Shown here: positions 1 to 7,181 of the stretch, one piece after another
How positions within the stretch are numbered: the stretch's first letter is position 1
Layout: every line of letters begins with the position of its first letter
Source of the DNA: Bacteroidia bacterium
Lineage (GTDB): Bacteria > Bacteroidota > Bacteroidia > Bacteroidales > VadinHA17
Reading direction: 5' to 3'
DNA: 51,207 nucleotides
Assembly: GCA_026391475.1 (NCBI GenBank)
Contig: JAPLED010000041.1
Location: 1 to 51,207, forward strand
The notes under the pieces: generated by a model
Databases searched by the model: none
Told to the model about the DNA's origin: nothing
The model's input: only the letters and a program-made list of their open reading frames with translations
Position numbers and translations under genes: made by a program

Positions 1-1461
1 TTAAGTCTCACCGGCCAGTCGAGTCTTTTCGAGCTGACTAAAACACAAAAAGAAGAATGGAATAAAAAGGTCAAAAAGTTAACAGCAGAGATTCAAAATC
101 TTGAATCTCAAATTACGGAGATCAAGAGCAACAGGATTTACGAAAATGCTTTTGAATGGCGATTTGAGTTTCCGGAAGTGCTGAATAATGATGGTGATTT
201 TGTAGGGTTTGATGTGGTTATTGGGAACCCACCATATATAAGCGCCTGGGAAATGTTTGGAAATGATGAAACCCAAAGAATATTTATCAAACAAAACTAT
301 GACCCAAAATCTTTGCTTCTAAAAGGACACTGGGACCTTTATATCGGATTTATTTTACATGCGTTAAAGATTGGTAAAGAAGGTTCAAGCCTTACTTACA
401 TTATTCCAAATCCTTTTTTAAGAGAAAAATACGCTTCCCCTATAAGAGACCATCTACTCAAGACTGTGAATATTAAGTCCCTTACTTTATTTGAGGACAG
501 TAATGTTTTTGATGAAGTTGCAAGAAGAACCATAATTATTGATATGGATAAAAAAGATTGCAGTAATAATGAAGTTATTATAAATGAGACAGATTCCATT
601 CACCAGCGCGTCACTTTTAAGCAACTTATCTCTAAAGTTGAATGGTTAAAATCTTCTGATAGACGCTTTAATGTCAATGCCAACGACAACATTTATAAAT
701 TACTTGCAAAGATTGACAGTTTATCTCTTAAAGTTGGGAATTTATGTTACGTAAATTACGGTGCCCAAGTATCAAGTAAACAAAAGGACTATTTTTCGAA
801 GGAGGATGTTGTTTCAAAATCACAAATTGGAAATGCTAAACAATTCATTGAAGGGAAAGATATACATAGATGGCATATTGGCTATAGAGGATTATGGCTA
901 GATTATCGGCAAACCGATATGTATGGCGCGAGATTTTCCGAGCTTTTTGAAAATGAAAAAATAGTTATTAGAAAAATCTCTGATAGAAAACATAGAGTAG
1001 CAGCTTCAATTGATGATAGTTATAAATATACAGATGATGGATGTGTAATTGCTTTACCTTATCCGAAGTTAAAAGAAAAGTTTAATGTAAGTGAAATGTT
1101 CGGATATAAAATCCATATTAAAAACTACTCTCTGGAATTTCTTTTATCTCAGCTTCTTAACAACGTTTCAACGTTTTATTTTAAAAATAGATTTTCTACA
1201 GAGAGTCTTCAAGGTGAAACCTCCCACACTTATCCAAAATCTGTCAGGGAACTACCTATTTACAATGCAACTGAACAAGAATCCCTTGTTCTTTCAAAAC
1301 TTGTAACCTTAATAATCACAACCAAAAAAATAGAACCCGCCGCCGACACCAGTGCTCTGGAATCAGAGATTGACCGGCTGGTGTATGAGTTGTATGGATT
1401 GACTGAGGAGGAGATTCGGATTGTGGAAGGATCAACTAACCCCGACAGGGGTTTAATGTGA
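1..1461 (+). CDS. Eco57I-like (type IIG) restriction-modification adenine methylase, 5'-truncated by the window edge
   Basis: The frame is open from base 1, so the true start lies upstream; 486 codons are visible before the stop at 1459-1461. The N6-adenine methyltransferase motif IV, NPPY, is encoded at 226-237 in the context VVIGNPPYI. The segment just before it (about codons 10-45) is Lys/Glu-rich and looks helical. After the catalytic part comes a region with the layout of a TaqI/Eco57I-type target-recognition domain, including a GKDIHRW stretch. The tail, EIDRLVYELYGLTEEEI, is the usual C-terminus of this family. The last codons (NPDRGLM) come from a hairpin repeat, so the native end has been replaced by repeat DNA. 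Enzymes of this type methylate adenine and often cut DNA from the same polypeptide; nuclease motifs, if any, would lie outside the window. The family call is firm, activity is uncertain. Confidence 0.85.
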   Translation, partial: LSLTGQSSLFELTKTQKEEWNKKVKKLTAEIQNLESQITEIKSNRIYENAFEWRFEFPEVLNNDGDFVGFDVVIGNPPYISAWEMFGNDETQRIFIKQNYDPKSLLLKGHWDLYIGFILHALKIGKEGSSLTYIIPNPFLREKYASPIRDHLLKTVNIKSLTLFEDSNVFDEVARRTIIIDMDKKDCSNNEVIINETDSIHQRVTFKQLISKVEWLKSSDRRFNVNANDNIYKLLAKIDSLSLKVGNLCYVNYGAQVSSKQKDYFSKEDVVSKSQIGNAKQFIEGKDIHRWHIGYRGLWLDYRQTDMYGARFSELFENEKIVIRKISDRKHRVAASIDDSYKYTDDGCVIALPYPKLKEKFNVSEMFGYKIHIKNYSLEFLLSQLLNNVSTFYFKNRFSTESLQGETSHTYPKSVRELPIYNATEQESLVLSKLVTLIITTKKIEPAADTSALESEIDRLVYELYGLTEEEIRIVEGSTNPDRGLM

Positions 1462-1510
1462 ATAGCCTACGGCACAGTCTGAGAGCTAACCCCGATAGGG
1501 GTTTAATAAT

Positions 1511-1677
1511 ATTCAACCACGTTGTGGTTGTAAAAGATTGATTAATCGTATATTCTATTCACATTCAATCCCTTTGGGATTATTAACATAAAAATTAATA
1601 TATTGTAAAATGAAGATTGACCGGCTGGTTTATGAGTTATATGGGTTAACGGAGGAGGAGATTCGGATTGTGGAAGG
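1511..1677 (+). repeat. 167-bp direct repeat, left copy
   Basis: This copy aligns without gaps to 2365-2531, with a constant offset of 854 bases. It carries a CAACCAC/GTGGTTG hairpin, an AATCCC/GGGATT hairpin and a copy of the methylase 3' tail. The two copies bracket the transposase gene, so the unit looks like a tandem duplication or a target duplicated during insertion. Confidence 0.8.
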
Positions 1678-1702
1678 TCAACTAACCCCGACAGGGGTTT
1701 AA
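1610..1702 (+). pseudogene. Duplicated fragment of the methylase C-terminus (second copy)
   Basis: A 30-codon frame starting at the ATG at 1610 encodes KIDRLVYELYGLTEEEIRIV. This is nearly identical to the last residues of the methylase ending at 1461, and it likewise runs into a CCCC-gaca-GGGG hairpin. It is a gene fragment, not a functional gene. Confidence 0.7.
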
Positions 1703-1907
1703 TGTGATTTTCAACCGGTGAAACCGGTTCAATGTGAATAACCACTGGTGCAACCGGTGGACTAGCTCCGGGATTGCAGCAACCAGGTAGAGTGACCGAT
1801 ACAACGTGTTGATCAATCCCGATAGGGATTCAATATGATTAACCGCCGGTGCAACCGGTGGATCAGAAAGACTGAGAACCAGAACCCTGAAAGGGTTCAA
1901 TAAATAT

Positions 1908-2360
1908 ATGATAATGAGCACATACACACAAATCCTCTATCAAATCGTCTTCAGCACTTTTAAACGTGAAGAAACACTTGCTCCCTCTAACCGGCAGGAA
2001 TTATTCAGATACATAGCAGGAATCCTGCAAAATAAAAAATGTCATTTATACCGTATCAATGGTGTTTATGATCATTTACATATTGTTACTCACCTTCACC
2101 CATCCATTTCTTTGGCATCATTGATTAAAGACATCAAGCTGGCAGGCAGTGACCATATCAAAAAAAGTAAACTCTTTCCGGCTTTCAATGGGTGGCAGGA
2201 CGGTTATGGGGCATTTACCTATTCTTTCAGGGATAAAGATAAACTGATAGAATATGTAAAAAACCAGGAAATACATCATCAGGTTAAAACATCCAGGGAT
2301 GAATTTATTGAATTGCTTGATGAACATGGAATTGAATTCGACGAGAAATATTTTGTTTGA
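1908..2360 (+). CDS. IS200-like Y1 transposase of the REP-associated (RAYT) type
   Basis: The protein has 150 residues, the usual size for Y1_Tnp (IS200/IS605 TnpA superfamily) proteins. The HUH metal-binding motif is H56-L57-H58, and the likely nucleophile is Y116 in the EYVKNQEIHH context. The family's WQDGYGAF motif is also present. These enzymes cut and rejoin single-stranded DNA next to hairpins through a 5'-phosphotyrosine bond. The gene is framed by about twelve small hairpins and by 167-bp direct repeats, so a REP-associated domesticated transposase is more likely than a classic IS with a TnpB partner; no TnpB is seen. ATG codons at 1908 and 1914 are both possible starts. It appears intact. 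Confidence 0.85.
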   Translation: MIMSTYTQILYQIVFSTFKREETLAPSNRQELFRYIAGILQNKKCHLYRINGVYDHLHIVTHLHPSISLASLIKDIKLAGSDHIKKSKLFPAFNGWQDGYGAFTYSFRDKDKLIEYVKNQEIHHQVKTSRDEFIELLDEHGIEFDEKYFV

Positions 2361-2364
2361 AATT

Positions 2365-2531
2365 ATTCAACCACGATGTGGTTGTAAAAGATTGTTTGAT
2401 CGTATATTCTATTCACATTCAATCCCTCTGGGATTATTTACATAAAAATCAATACGTTGTAAAATGGAGATTAATCGGCTGGTATATGGGTTGTATGGGT
2501 TGACTGAAGAAGAGATTCAGATTGTGGAGGG
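2365..2531 (+). repeat. 167-bp direct repeat, right copy
   Basis: This is the gapless partner of 1511-1677. It begins five bases after the transposase stop codon and contains the hairpins at 2368-2384 and 2421-2435 plus a third copy of the methylase tail. Confidence 0.8.
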
Positions 2532-2598
2532 TGTTGAAAACTATGAACGAGGACAGCTATATATTGAGGAGTATAAGCAGCTAATTTTAACTATATAA
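2464..2598 (+). pseudogene. Displaced 3' end of the methylase gene (third copy)
   Basis: An ATG-initiated 44-codon frame encodes EINRLVYGLYGLTEEEIQIV and then continues for about 21 further residues to TAA. Unlike the two upstream copies it does not run into a hairpin, so it may be the original end of the methylase gene, displaced by the transposase and hairpin block. It is unlikely to be expressed as a useful protein alone. Confidence 0.6.
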
Positions 2599-2645
2599 AC
2601 AAGTTAGTGGTCATGCAACGCAGTACTAATTAAGTATTTAAGATA

Positions 2646-3365
2646 ATGAAAAGAGAAGAAAAAATCGCGAATGACTATTTCATTTCAGTTGGCTTTGATA
2701 AAATACAACATGAACCAGATGGTAATATTCCCCCTGATTTTCTTTTGAATGACTCAATAGCTGTTGAAGTCCGAAGACTAAATCAACATTTCAGACGGCA
2801 AAAAAATATTATCCCGCTAGAACAATTAGAATTTAAACTAATCCCTCGAATTAAGAATCTTATAAAGTCTATTGAAGCCCCTGAAATAAATTCATCCGCA
2901 TTTTTAACTATTAGTTTTGGTAGACCATTAAAAGTTGACAAAAAGCTAATTTCAGATATTGACATTATCCTGCATGACCATATCCAATCTATTAAAGAGA
3001 AACGGGAATATAATATTCGAGACAACTTAAAAATAAGAATCTGGCCTACAAAAAGGAAATTGTCTCATATTTATGAGATTGGAATACAAAGCGATCATGA
3101 TTCAGGCGGGGTTATTGTTGGCGAGATTTTCCAAAATTTGAATATTATTATTAAAGAAAAAGTAATAAAAATCGAACCTTATCAGAAAAAATATAATGAA
3201 TGGTGGTTGTTATTGATTGATCATATGGGTTTTGGCCTTGATGATCTAGATATTAGCCAGTTAAGATCACTCTCTATAGAAACCTATTCCTTCAAAAAAG
3301 TAATTATACTGCCTCCCTATAATTATAAAAAAGTTGTAATAATTGACAAATTCCATAATAACTAA
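2646..3365 (+). CDS. Uncharacterised protein with a PD-(D/E)XK-like nuclease signature
   Basis: This 239-residue protein is rich in Lys, Ile and Asn, with no signal peptide or membrane segment. Residues 29-43 read PPDFLLNDSIAVEVR. A P-D pair at 30-31, then a hydrophobic strand and E41-x-R43, fits the PD-(D/E)XK fold with Arg replacing Lys. The rest is not recognisable. It follows the methylase/transposase block, so it could be a restriction or other defence nuclease or a cargo gene. The nuclease call is inference from one motif and I do not recognise a named family. Confidence 0.45.
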   Translation: MKREEKIANDYFISVGFDKIQHEPDGNIPPDFLLNDSIAVEVRRLNQHFRRQKNIIPLEQLEFKLIPRIKNLIKSIEAPEINSSAFLTISFGRPLKVDKKLISDIDIILHDHIQSIKEKREYNIRDNLKIRIWPTKRKLSHIYEIGIQSDHDSGGVIVGEIFQNLNIIIKEKVIKIEPYQKKYNEWWLLLIDHMGFGLDDLDISQLRSLSIETYSFKKVIILPPYNYKKVVIIDKFHNN

Positions 3366-3951
3366 ATTAAAAGCACAACCACTAATAAGGTCAATGGTGT
3401 AATTTGCTTGTCACGGTATTTGCAGCACCTAACCTTGACAGGATACAAAACGCTTAAACAACCTAATTATCTATAAACTTTCGTCATATACCGCGATCGC
3501 AAAACCAGCCGCACGCTACTTTGCAAATACCGCGCCATACCCGGCGGCCCACCGGGACAACTCCATGCTCGCAACCGGGACAATCAACCGTTGGATTGCG
3601 CCAGGTAACGCAAACTCCCTCAACTGCCGTGCCGTTATATTTAAGCCAATAAGCGACTGATAGATAGAGACTTTGACTTAAATGGCCTAAATATAACGCA
3701 TAGAGTAAGTAATAAATTTATATCTTAGTTTTGAGTAAGTCGGATCGAGATTCAATCCACACGTCTCGACGACTTCATATTCTTTTAAACTGAATTACAT
3801 CGACTTATACATAAATGATTTCAACAAATATCAGAACTTACATGTTAATAATTATTAAATAAATTGAAAGAATGGTCATTTTATTTTCATTATGTTCGAT
3901 TATTATTTGGAGATTCGGTAGAAGTAATTAATTTTGTAACTTAACTTATAA
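3366..3951. other. Gene-free stretch with an internal GC-rich patch and one long inverted repeat
   Basis: No convincing coding frame is seen in 586 bp. The section from about 3480 to 3650 is clearly richer in G+C than the AT-rich DNA on both sides, suggesting a patch of different origin. An imperfect inverted repeat pairs CGTTATATTTAAGCC (near 3650) with GGCCTAAATATAACG (near 3685), matching at 14 of 15 positions. About 200 bp of very AT-rich DNA leads into the next operon and probably holds its promoter. Confidence 0.5.
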
Positions 3952-4422
3952 GTGAAGAAAAGACTAGAAATAGAACTTTTTGAAGAACATCCCAATGTTA
4001 ATATTTACACTATTCGGTTCAAAAACGAAACCACAGAAATTGAAAAGTTTCTTGATAAATTTCCGGAAGGCTGCGAATTTGATAGAGATGTAGATATAAT
4101 AATTAAATGGCTTGACAATATAGGTAAAAGGGGGGCATTGGAACGGTATTTCAGGATTGAAGGAAAATATAAGGACAATGTATTCGCGCTCCCAATAGAA
4201 AATAGTAATTTAAGATTATATGTAATAAGACTATCCGATGACATTCTAATTCTAGGAAATGGTGGAATAAAGAAAACAAAAGCGTATAATAAAGATCCTG
4301 AGCTTAATAATATAGTCGAACAAATCCAATCAATTGATTGTTTAATTAAAAACAAAGAAAGACAAGGATCAATCCAAATCAAAGGAAAACAATTACTTGG
4401 AAAACTTGAGTTCGAAATTTAA
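3952..4422 (+). CDS. Putative RelE/HigB-like toxin of a toxin-antitoxin-chaperone operon
   Basis: The protein has 156 residues with a GTG start that lacks a clear ribosome-binding site. The C-terminal half (about residues 80-120) has the strand pattern of RelE/HigB toxins: FALPI, then LRLYVIRLSDDILIL, then GNGGIKKTKAY, a Lys-rich end that in this superfamily contributes to mRNA binding or cleavage. The N-terminal half is unfamiliar and makes it longer than a minimal HigB. It is followed after two bases by an XRE regulator, which is then followed by a SecB-like gene. The toxin-first order matches HigBA systems. Toxin function is inferred mainly from context and fold-like pattern. Confidence 0.6.
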   Translation: MKKRLEIELFEEHPNVNIYTIRFKNETTEIEKFLDKFPEGCEFDRDVDIIIKWLDNIGKRGALERYFRIEGKYKDNVFALPIENSNLRLYVIRLSDDILILGNGGIKKTKAYNKDPELNNIVEQIQSIDCLIKNKERQGSIQIKGKQLLGKLEFEI

Positions 4423-4424
4423 TC

Positions 4425-4838
4425 ATGAAAAAGAACCCTAGATTTGAAGAAAGAAGAAGATCGATTCCGAAAGAAATCGACGTCTATGTAACTAGATCAT
4501 TTGACATAGTTGACAGAATCCATGAGATACTTAAAATGAAAAATCTCAGTCAGAAAGACCTTGCTTTCCTACTTGATAAAAAGGAATCAGAAGTAAGCAA
4601 ATGGATGTCAGGAACCCATAACTTTACTCTTAAGACACTTATACGAATCGAAGATATCTTGGGATTCCCAATTATTAAAGTAATTAGTAAAGAAAAATAT
4701 AAGGAAAAACAGCCTATTCTATTAGTTGTTGAGAAAAAGTATTCACATATTATTCAGGGACAGGACATTCTAGTTGGGGATATTCAAGATCTTGAAATCA
4801 AACAGAAATACCAAAAACCCACTCCATATCTATCCTAA
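4425..4838 (+). CDS. XRE-family helix-turn-helix antitoxin (HigA-like)
   Basis: This 137-residue protein has an XRE/Cro helix-turn-helix at about residues 27-80, recognisable by LSQKDLAFLLDKKESEVSKW followed by the LKTLIRIEDILG helix. It starts two bases after the toxin stop and ends three bases before the SecB-like gene, so the three genes are probably co-transcribed. A C-terminal extension of about 50 residues beyond the DNA-binding domain is in the position where TAC antitoxins carry a chaperone-addiction segment that SecB binds. It probably represses its own promoter and neutralises the upstream toxin. Confidence 0.75.
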   Translation: MKKNPRFEERRRSIPKEIDVYVTRSFDIVDRIHEILKMKNLSQKDLAFLLDKKESEVSKWMSGTHNFTLKTLIRIEDILGFPIIKVISKEKYKEKQPILLVVEKKYSHIIQGQDILVGDIQDLEIKQKYQKPTPYLS

Positions 4839-4841
4839 CCC

Positions 4842-5288
4842 ATGACCAAAGTTAAGGAAGTTCAATACAAGTTATCTAGAGTCAAAGAGATTTCATTTTC
4901 TTGCACAGACTTAGTAAATGATCTTTCAAAGGAGGTCATTGAAAAAGATATTAAGATCGAGATTGGATTCAATTTTCAAATTCTTAAAGACACTGATGAA
5001 TTTGCAATTTGCACTTTAATACAGTATCTATTTAAAGATGAGGAAGTTTTAAAATATGAAAATCAGATTGTTTTCAATGTTATAAATATTGATCAAGTTG
5101 TTACATTAGAAAACGAAAAAATCAATGTAAAGGATGAATTTCTACTTTCTCTTTTAAGTGTAGTTATTGGTACAACTCGGGGGATGATGATAAAAAACAC
5201 AATGGGGAAAAAAATAAATGAATTTCCTCTTCCAATCTTGAATCCTAAAGAGTTCTTAGAAAATCTAAAAGAGAAAGCACTTAAATAA
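4842..5288 (+). CDS. SecB-like chaperone, third gene of the toxin-antitoxin module
   Basis: This 148-residue protein lacks a signal peptide. The N-terminal part is a beta-rich segment (EIGFNFQILKD) and the C-terminal part has SecB-type signatures: a helix beginning LLSLLSVVIGTTRGMM, then a Pro-containing loop FPLPILNPKEFLENL, comparable to the Pro-rich end of E. coli SecB before its last helix. It closes the operon with the toxin and XRE antitoxin. In known TAC modules a dedicated SecB homologue protects an aggregation-prone antitoxin. It could instead be an unrelated hypothetical protein; the call rests on the C-terminal pattern plus gene order. Confidence 0.6.
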   Translation: MTKVKEVQYKLSRVKEISFSCTDLVNDLSKEVIEKDIKIEIGFNFQILKDTDEFAICTLIQYLFKDEEVLKYENQIVFNVINIDQVVTLENEKINVKDEFLLSLLSVVIGTTRGMMIKNTMGKKINEFPLPILNPKEFLENLKEKALK

Positions 5289-5684
5289 AAACCTGCTTTT
5301 AACACGTACAATAAAGTAAATAAGTTCGTCAAGCTTTTTGAGTGACTCTGAGCCATCTACCGGGTGGAACAAATAATCCATTTGTAATTATTGGAGTATT
5401 TTATCCAAAAAAGGAATTACAAGGAAGCTTATTTTAGCCTACGCTAAAGGACAGAGCTCAAACAGTATTGCTAAAGGCAAGCCATTGCAGCAAGCTTCAA
5501 AACAGTTGCTATTTTCCAAAATTCTCTGAAGCAGTTTGAGATCCTAAAACATTTATAATGTAACGGAATTTTATAAATGGTGGTGCGCAGGCAAACCAAA
5601 AAAATAGTTTTTGAGCTGCCCGAAAATTTGTCGTATCTTTTATCCGGTTTATTTAATGTCAAAATCTTCCAAAATGAAAAAGCT
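5289..5684. other. Gene-free stretch after the TAC operon
   Basis: About 400 bp with no convincing gene on either strand. Open frames exist (for example on the minus strand at 5471-5722) but they have no start context or recognisable protein features. It runs into the palindromic element that follows. Confidence 0.5.
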
Positions 5685-5843
5685 GTCTCAAAAGGATTAT
5701 CAACCACCCCGTCATCCGCCAACTAGCGGATGACACCCCTCCTTTAAAAAGGAGGGGAAAGTTTTGATATACAGTATTATAACTTTCTCCTCCTCTTCAG
5801 AGGAGGAGTACCCTGAAGGGGGGAGGTTGTGTTCTTTTGAGAC
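5685..5843. repeat. MITE-like palindromic element with 10-bp terminal inverted repeats (copy 1)
   Basis: The 159-bp element is bounded by GTCTCAAAAG (5685-5694) and its exact inverse CTTTTGAGAC (5834-5843). Inside are nested inverted repeats made of CCCCTCCTTT...AAAGGAGGGG and CTCCTCTTCAGAGGAGGAG, bounded by AACCACCCC on one side and GGGAGGTT on the other. The same internal layout recurs at 17439-17566 and, much shortened, at 28177-28217. It encodes no protein and is probably a non-autonomous element or a structured intergenic repeat. Confidence 0.7.
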
Positions 5844-5878
5844 GACCTCTATATCATACTATTAAAAATTAATATATT

Positions 5879-7171
5879 ATGAAAATGAATTTTTTGAAAT
5901 CCTCTGTTATTTTATTAACAGCAACTATGTGTTACTCAGTTGCTTTATGTCAGAACCTTCCGGCTAAAGTAGTTGCCGGAATTCCTGTAAACTATGATGA
6001 AGGACTTGTGGGAACATATACTCTTCCTGATCCATTGGTTTTACTTAATGGAAAAACCGTAAAAAATGCAAATACATGGTATAAAAAACGCCGGCCCGAG
6101 ATTGTACGTCTGATTGAAGAAAATGAGTATGGACGCACTCCGGGAGCACCTAAAGATATGACATTTAATGTTTTCGATAAAGGGACCCCGGTTTTTGAAG
6201 GAAGGGCCGTCCGTAAACAGGTAACTGTCTATTTTACAAAAGATACTTCAAACTACAGGATGGATATTCTGATTTACCTTCCGGCAAACTCAGGCAAACC
6301 TGTTCCACTGTTTCTGAATGTCAGCTTTTCCCCTAATTCAAGTGTTACAGCAGATCCGGGTGTGAAAAAAGGATTTGTCTGGGGCAGGGATGGGAAAAAA
6401 GTTCCCGCACCAAAGGGAGGGCAATTCGGCAGATTAAATGTAGATCAGTTTATTTCACAGGGAATCGGAGTTGCAACAATATATTATGGTGATATAGAAC
6501 CTGATTTTGCTTCCGGAATTAAATACGGGATCAGGGGTTACTATCTGAAACCAGGTGTGTCATCACCTGCACCCGATGAATGGGGCGCTATTTCAGCCTG
6601 GGCATGGGGATTGAGCCGTGCAATGGATTATTTAGAAACAGATAACCAGATTGATTCAAAGCGGGTTGCTTTATTTGGAGTATCACGGCTGGGAAAAACG
6701 GTCTTATGGACAGGCGCTCATGATACCCGTTTCGGGATGGTAATTGCAAGTTGTTCAGGAGAGGGAGGGGCAGCTATTGCAAGACGTAATTACGGAGAGA
6801 CAATAAAGCACATGTCTGATTCAACAAGATACTTTTATCAGTTTTGCGGTAACTATGGTAAATACGGCGATAATCCGAATGACTTTCCTGTGGATGCCAA
6901 TTTGCTTGTATCCTTAATGGCACCACGGCCACTCTTGTTGCAGACAGGCGATACAGATTACTGGTCCGATCCGAAAGGAGAGTTTCTGGCTGCCGTTGCA
7001 GCTGAACCGGTATACAGACTATTGGGGAAGGAAGGATTGGGAACTGATGTTATGCCACCGGCTGGACAACCTATACTGAATACCCTGGGATATTACATGC
7101 ATTCAGGCGGCCATGGCGCCCTGCCGGCTGATTATGAAATATTCCTGAAATTTATGAAAATGCATTTCTAA
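5879..7171 (+). CDS. Exported CE15-type glucuronoyl esterase / acetylxylan-esterase-like hydrolase
   Basis: This 430-residue protein has a signal peptide ending near ALCQ (residue 25). It has the CE15 alpha/beta-hydrolase layout: the nucleophile elbow GVSRLGK with S269 (family consensus GCSRxGK), an acidic GEGG loop near residue 293, and the catalytic His412 in HSGGHG. CE15 enzymes cleave the ester between lignin alcohols and 4-O-methyl-glucuronic acid of glucuronoxylan; related Bacteroidota enzymes act on other glucuronate or galacturonate esters. The gene is ten bases upstream of a GH106-like enzyme, so the two probably form an operon acting on one plant polysaccharide in the periplasm. The second elbow residue is Val instead of the commoner Cys. 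Confidence 0.8.
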   Translation: MKMNFLKSSVILLTATMCYSVALCQNLPAKVVAGIPVNYDEGLVGTYTLPDPLVLLNGKTVKNANTWYKKRRPEIVRLIEENEYGRTPGAPKDMTFNVFDKGTPVFEGRAVRKQVTVYFTKDTSNYRMDILIYLPANSGKPVPLFLNVSFSPNSSVTADPGVKKGFVWGRDGKKVPAPKGGQFGRLNVDQFISQGIGVATIYYGDIEPDFASGIKYGIRGYYLKPGVSSPAPDEWGAISAWAWGLSRAMDYLETDNQIDSKRVALFGVSRLGKTVLWTGAHDTRFGMVIASCSGEGGAAIARRNYGETIKHMSDSTRYFYQFCGNYGKYGDNPNDFPVDANLLVSLMAPRPLLLQTGDTDYWSDPKGEFLAAVAAEPVYRLLGKEGLGTDVMPPAGQPILNTLGYYMHSGGHGALPADYEIFLKFMKMHF

Positions 7172-7181
7172 GAAAACTAGA

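Larger units (their letters stand above)
1438..1898. repeat. Array of ten short REP-like hairpins upstream of a Y1 transposase
   Basis: Ten small inverted repeats with 6-8 bp arms and 3-5 nt loops lie at 1438-1453, 1488-1503, 1514-1530, 1567-1581, 1684-1699, 1713-1729, 1742-1760, 1815-1830, 1843-1861 and 1882-1898. The arms differ (AACCCC/GGGGTT, CAACCAC/GTGGTTG, AATCCC/GGGATT, AACCGG/CCGGTT, GAACCC/GGGTTC) but the architecture is constant, and several are followed by a tail such as TAATGTGA, CAATGTGA or CAATATGA. Two further hairpins follow the transposase at 2368-2384 and 2421-2435. This is the arrangement expected of REP sequences near a REP-associated tyrosine transposase. The 446-bp stretch holds no intact gene. 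Confidence 0.75.

Noticed and set aside
1438-1898. Possible CRISPR array
   Set aside because: Repeats are short palindromes of differing sequence and spacing, not identical direct repeats with uniform spacers; no cas gene is visible.
3640-3700. Integron attC site before the toxin gene
   Set aside because: The inverted repeat has the core sites in the wrong order (GTTATA on the left, TATAAC on the right), and no integron integrase gene is present.
5471-5722. Minus-strand 83-codon ORF
   Set aside because: No recognisable protein features, no start context, and it overlaps the MITE-like element.
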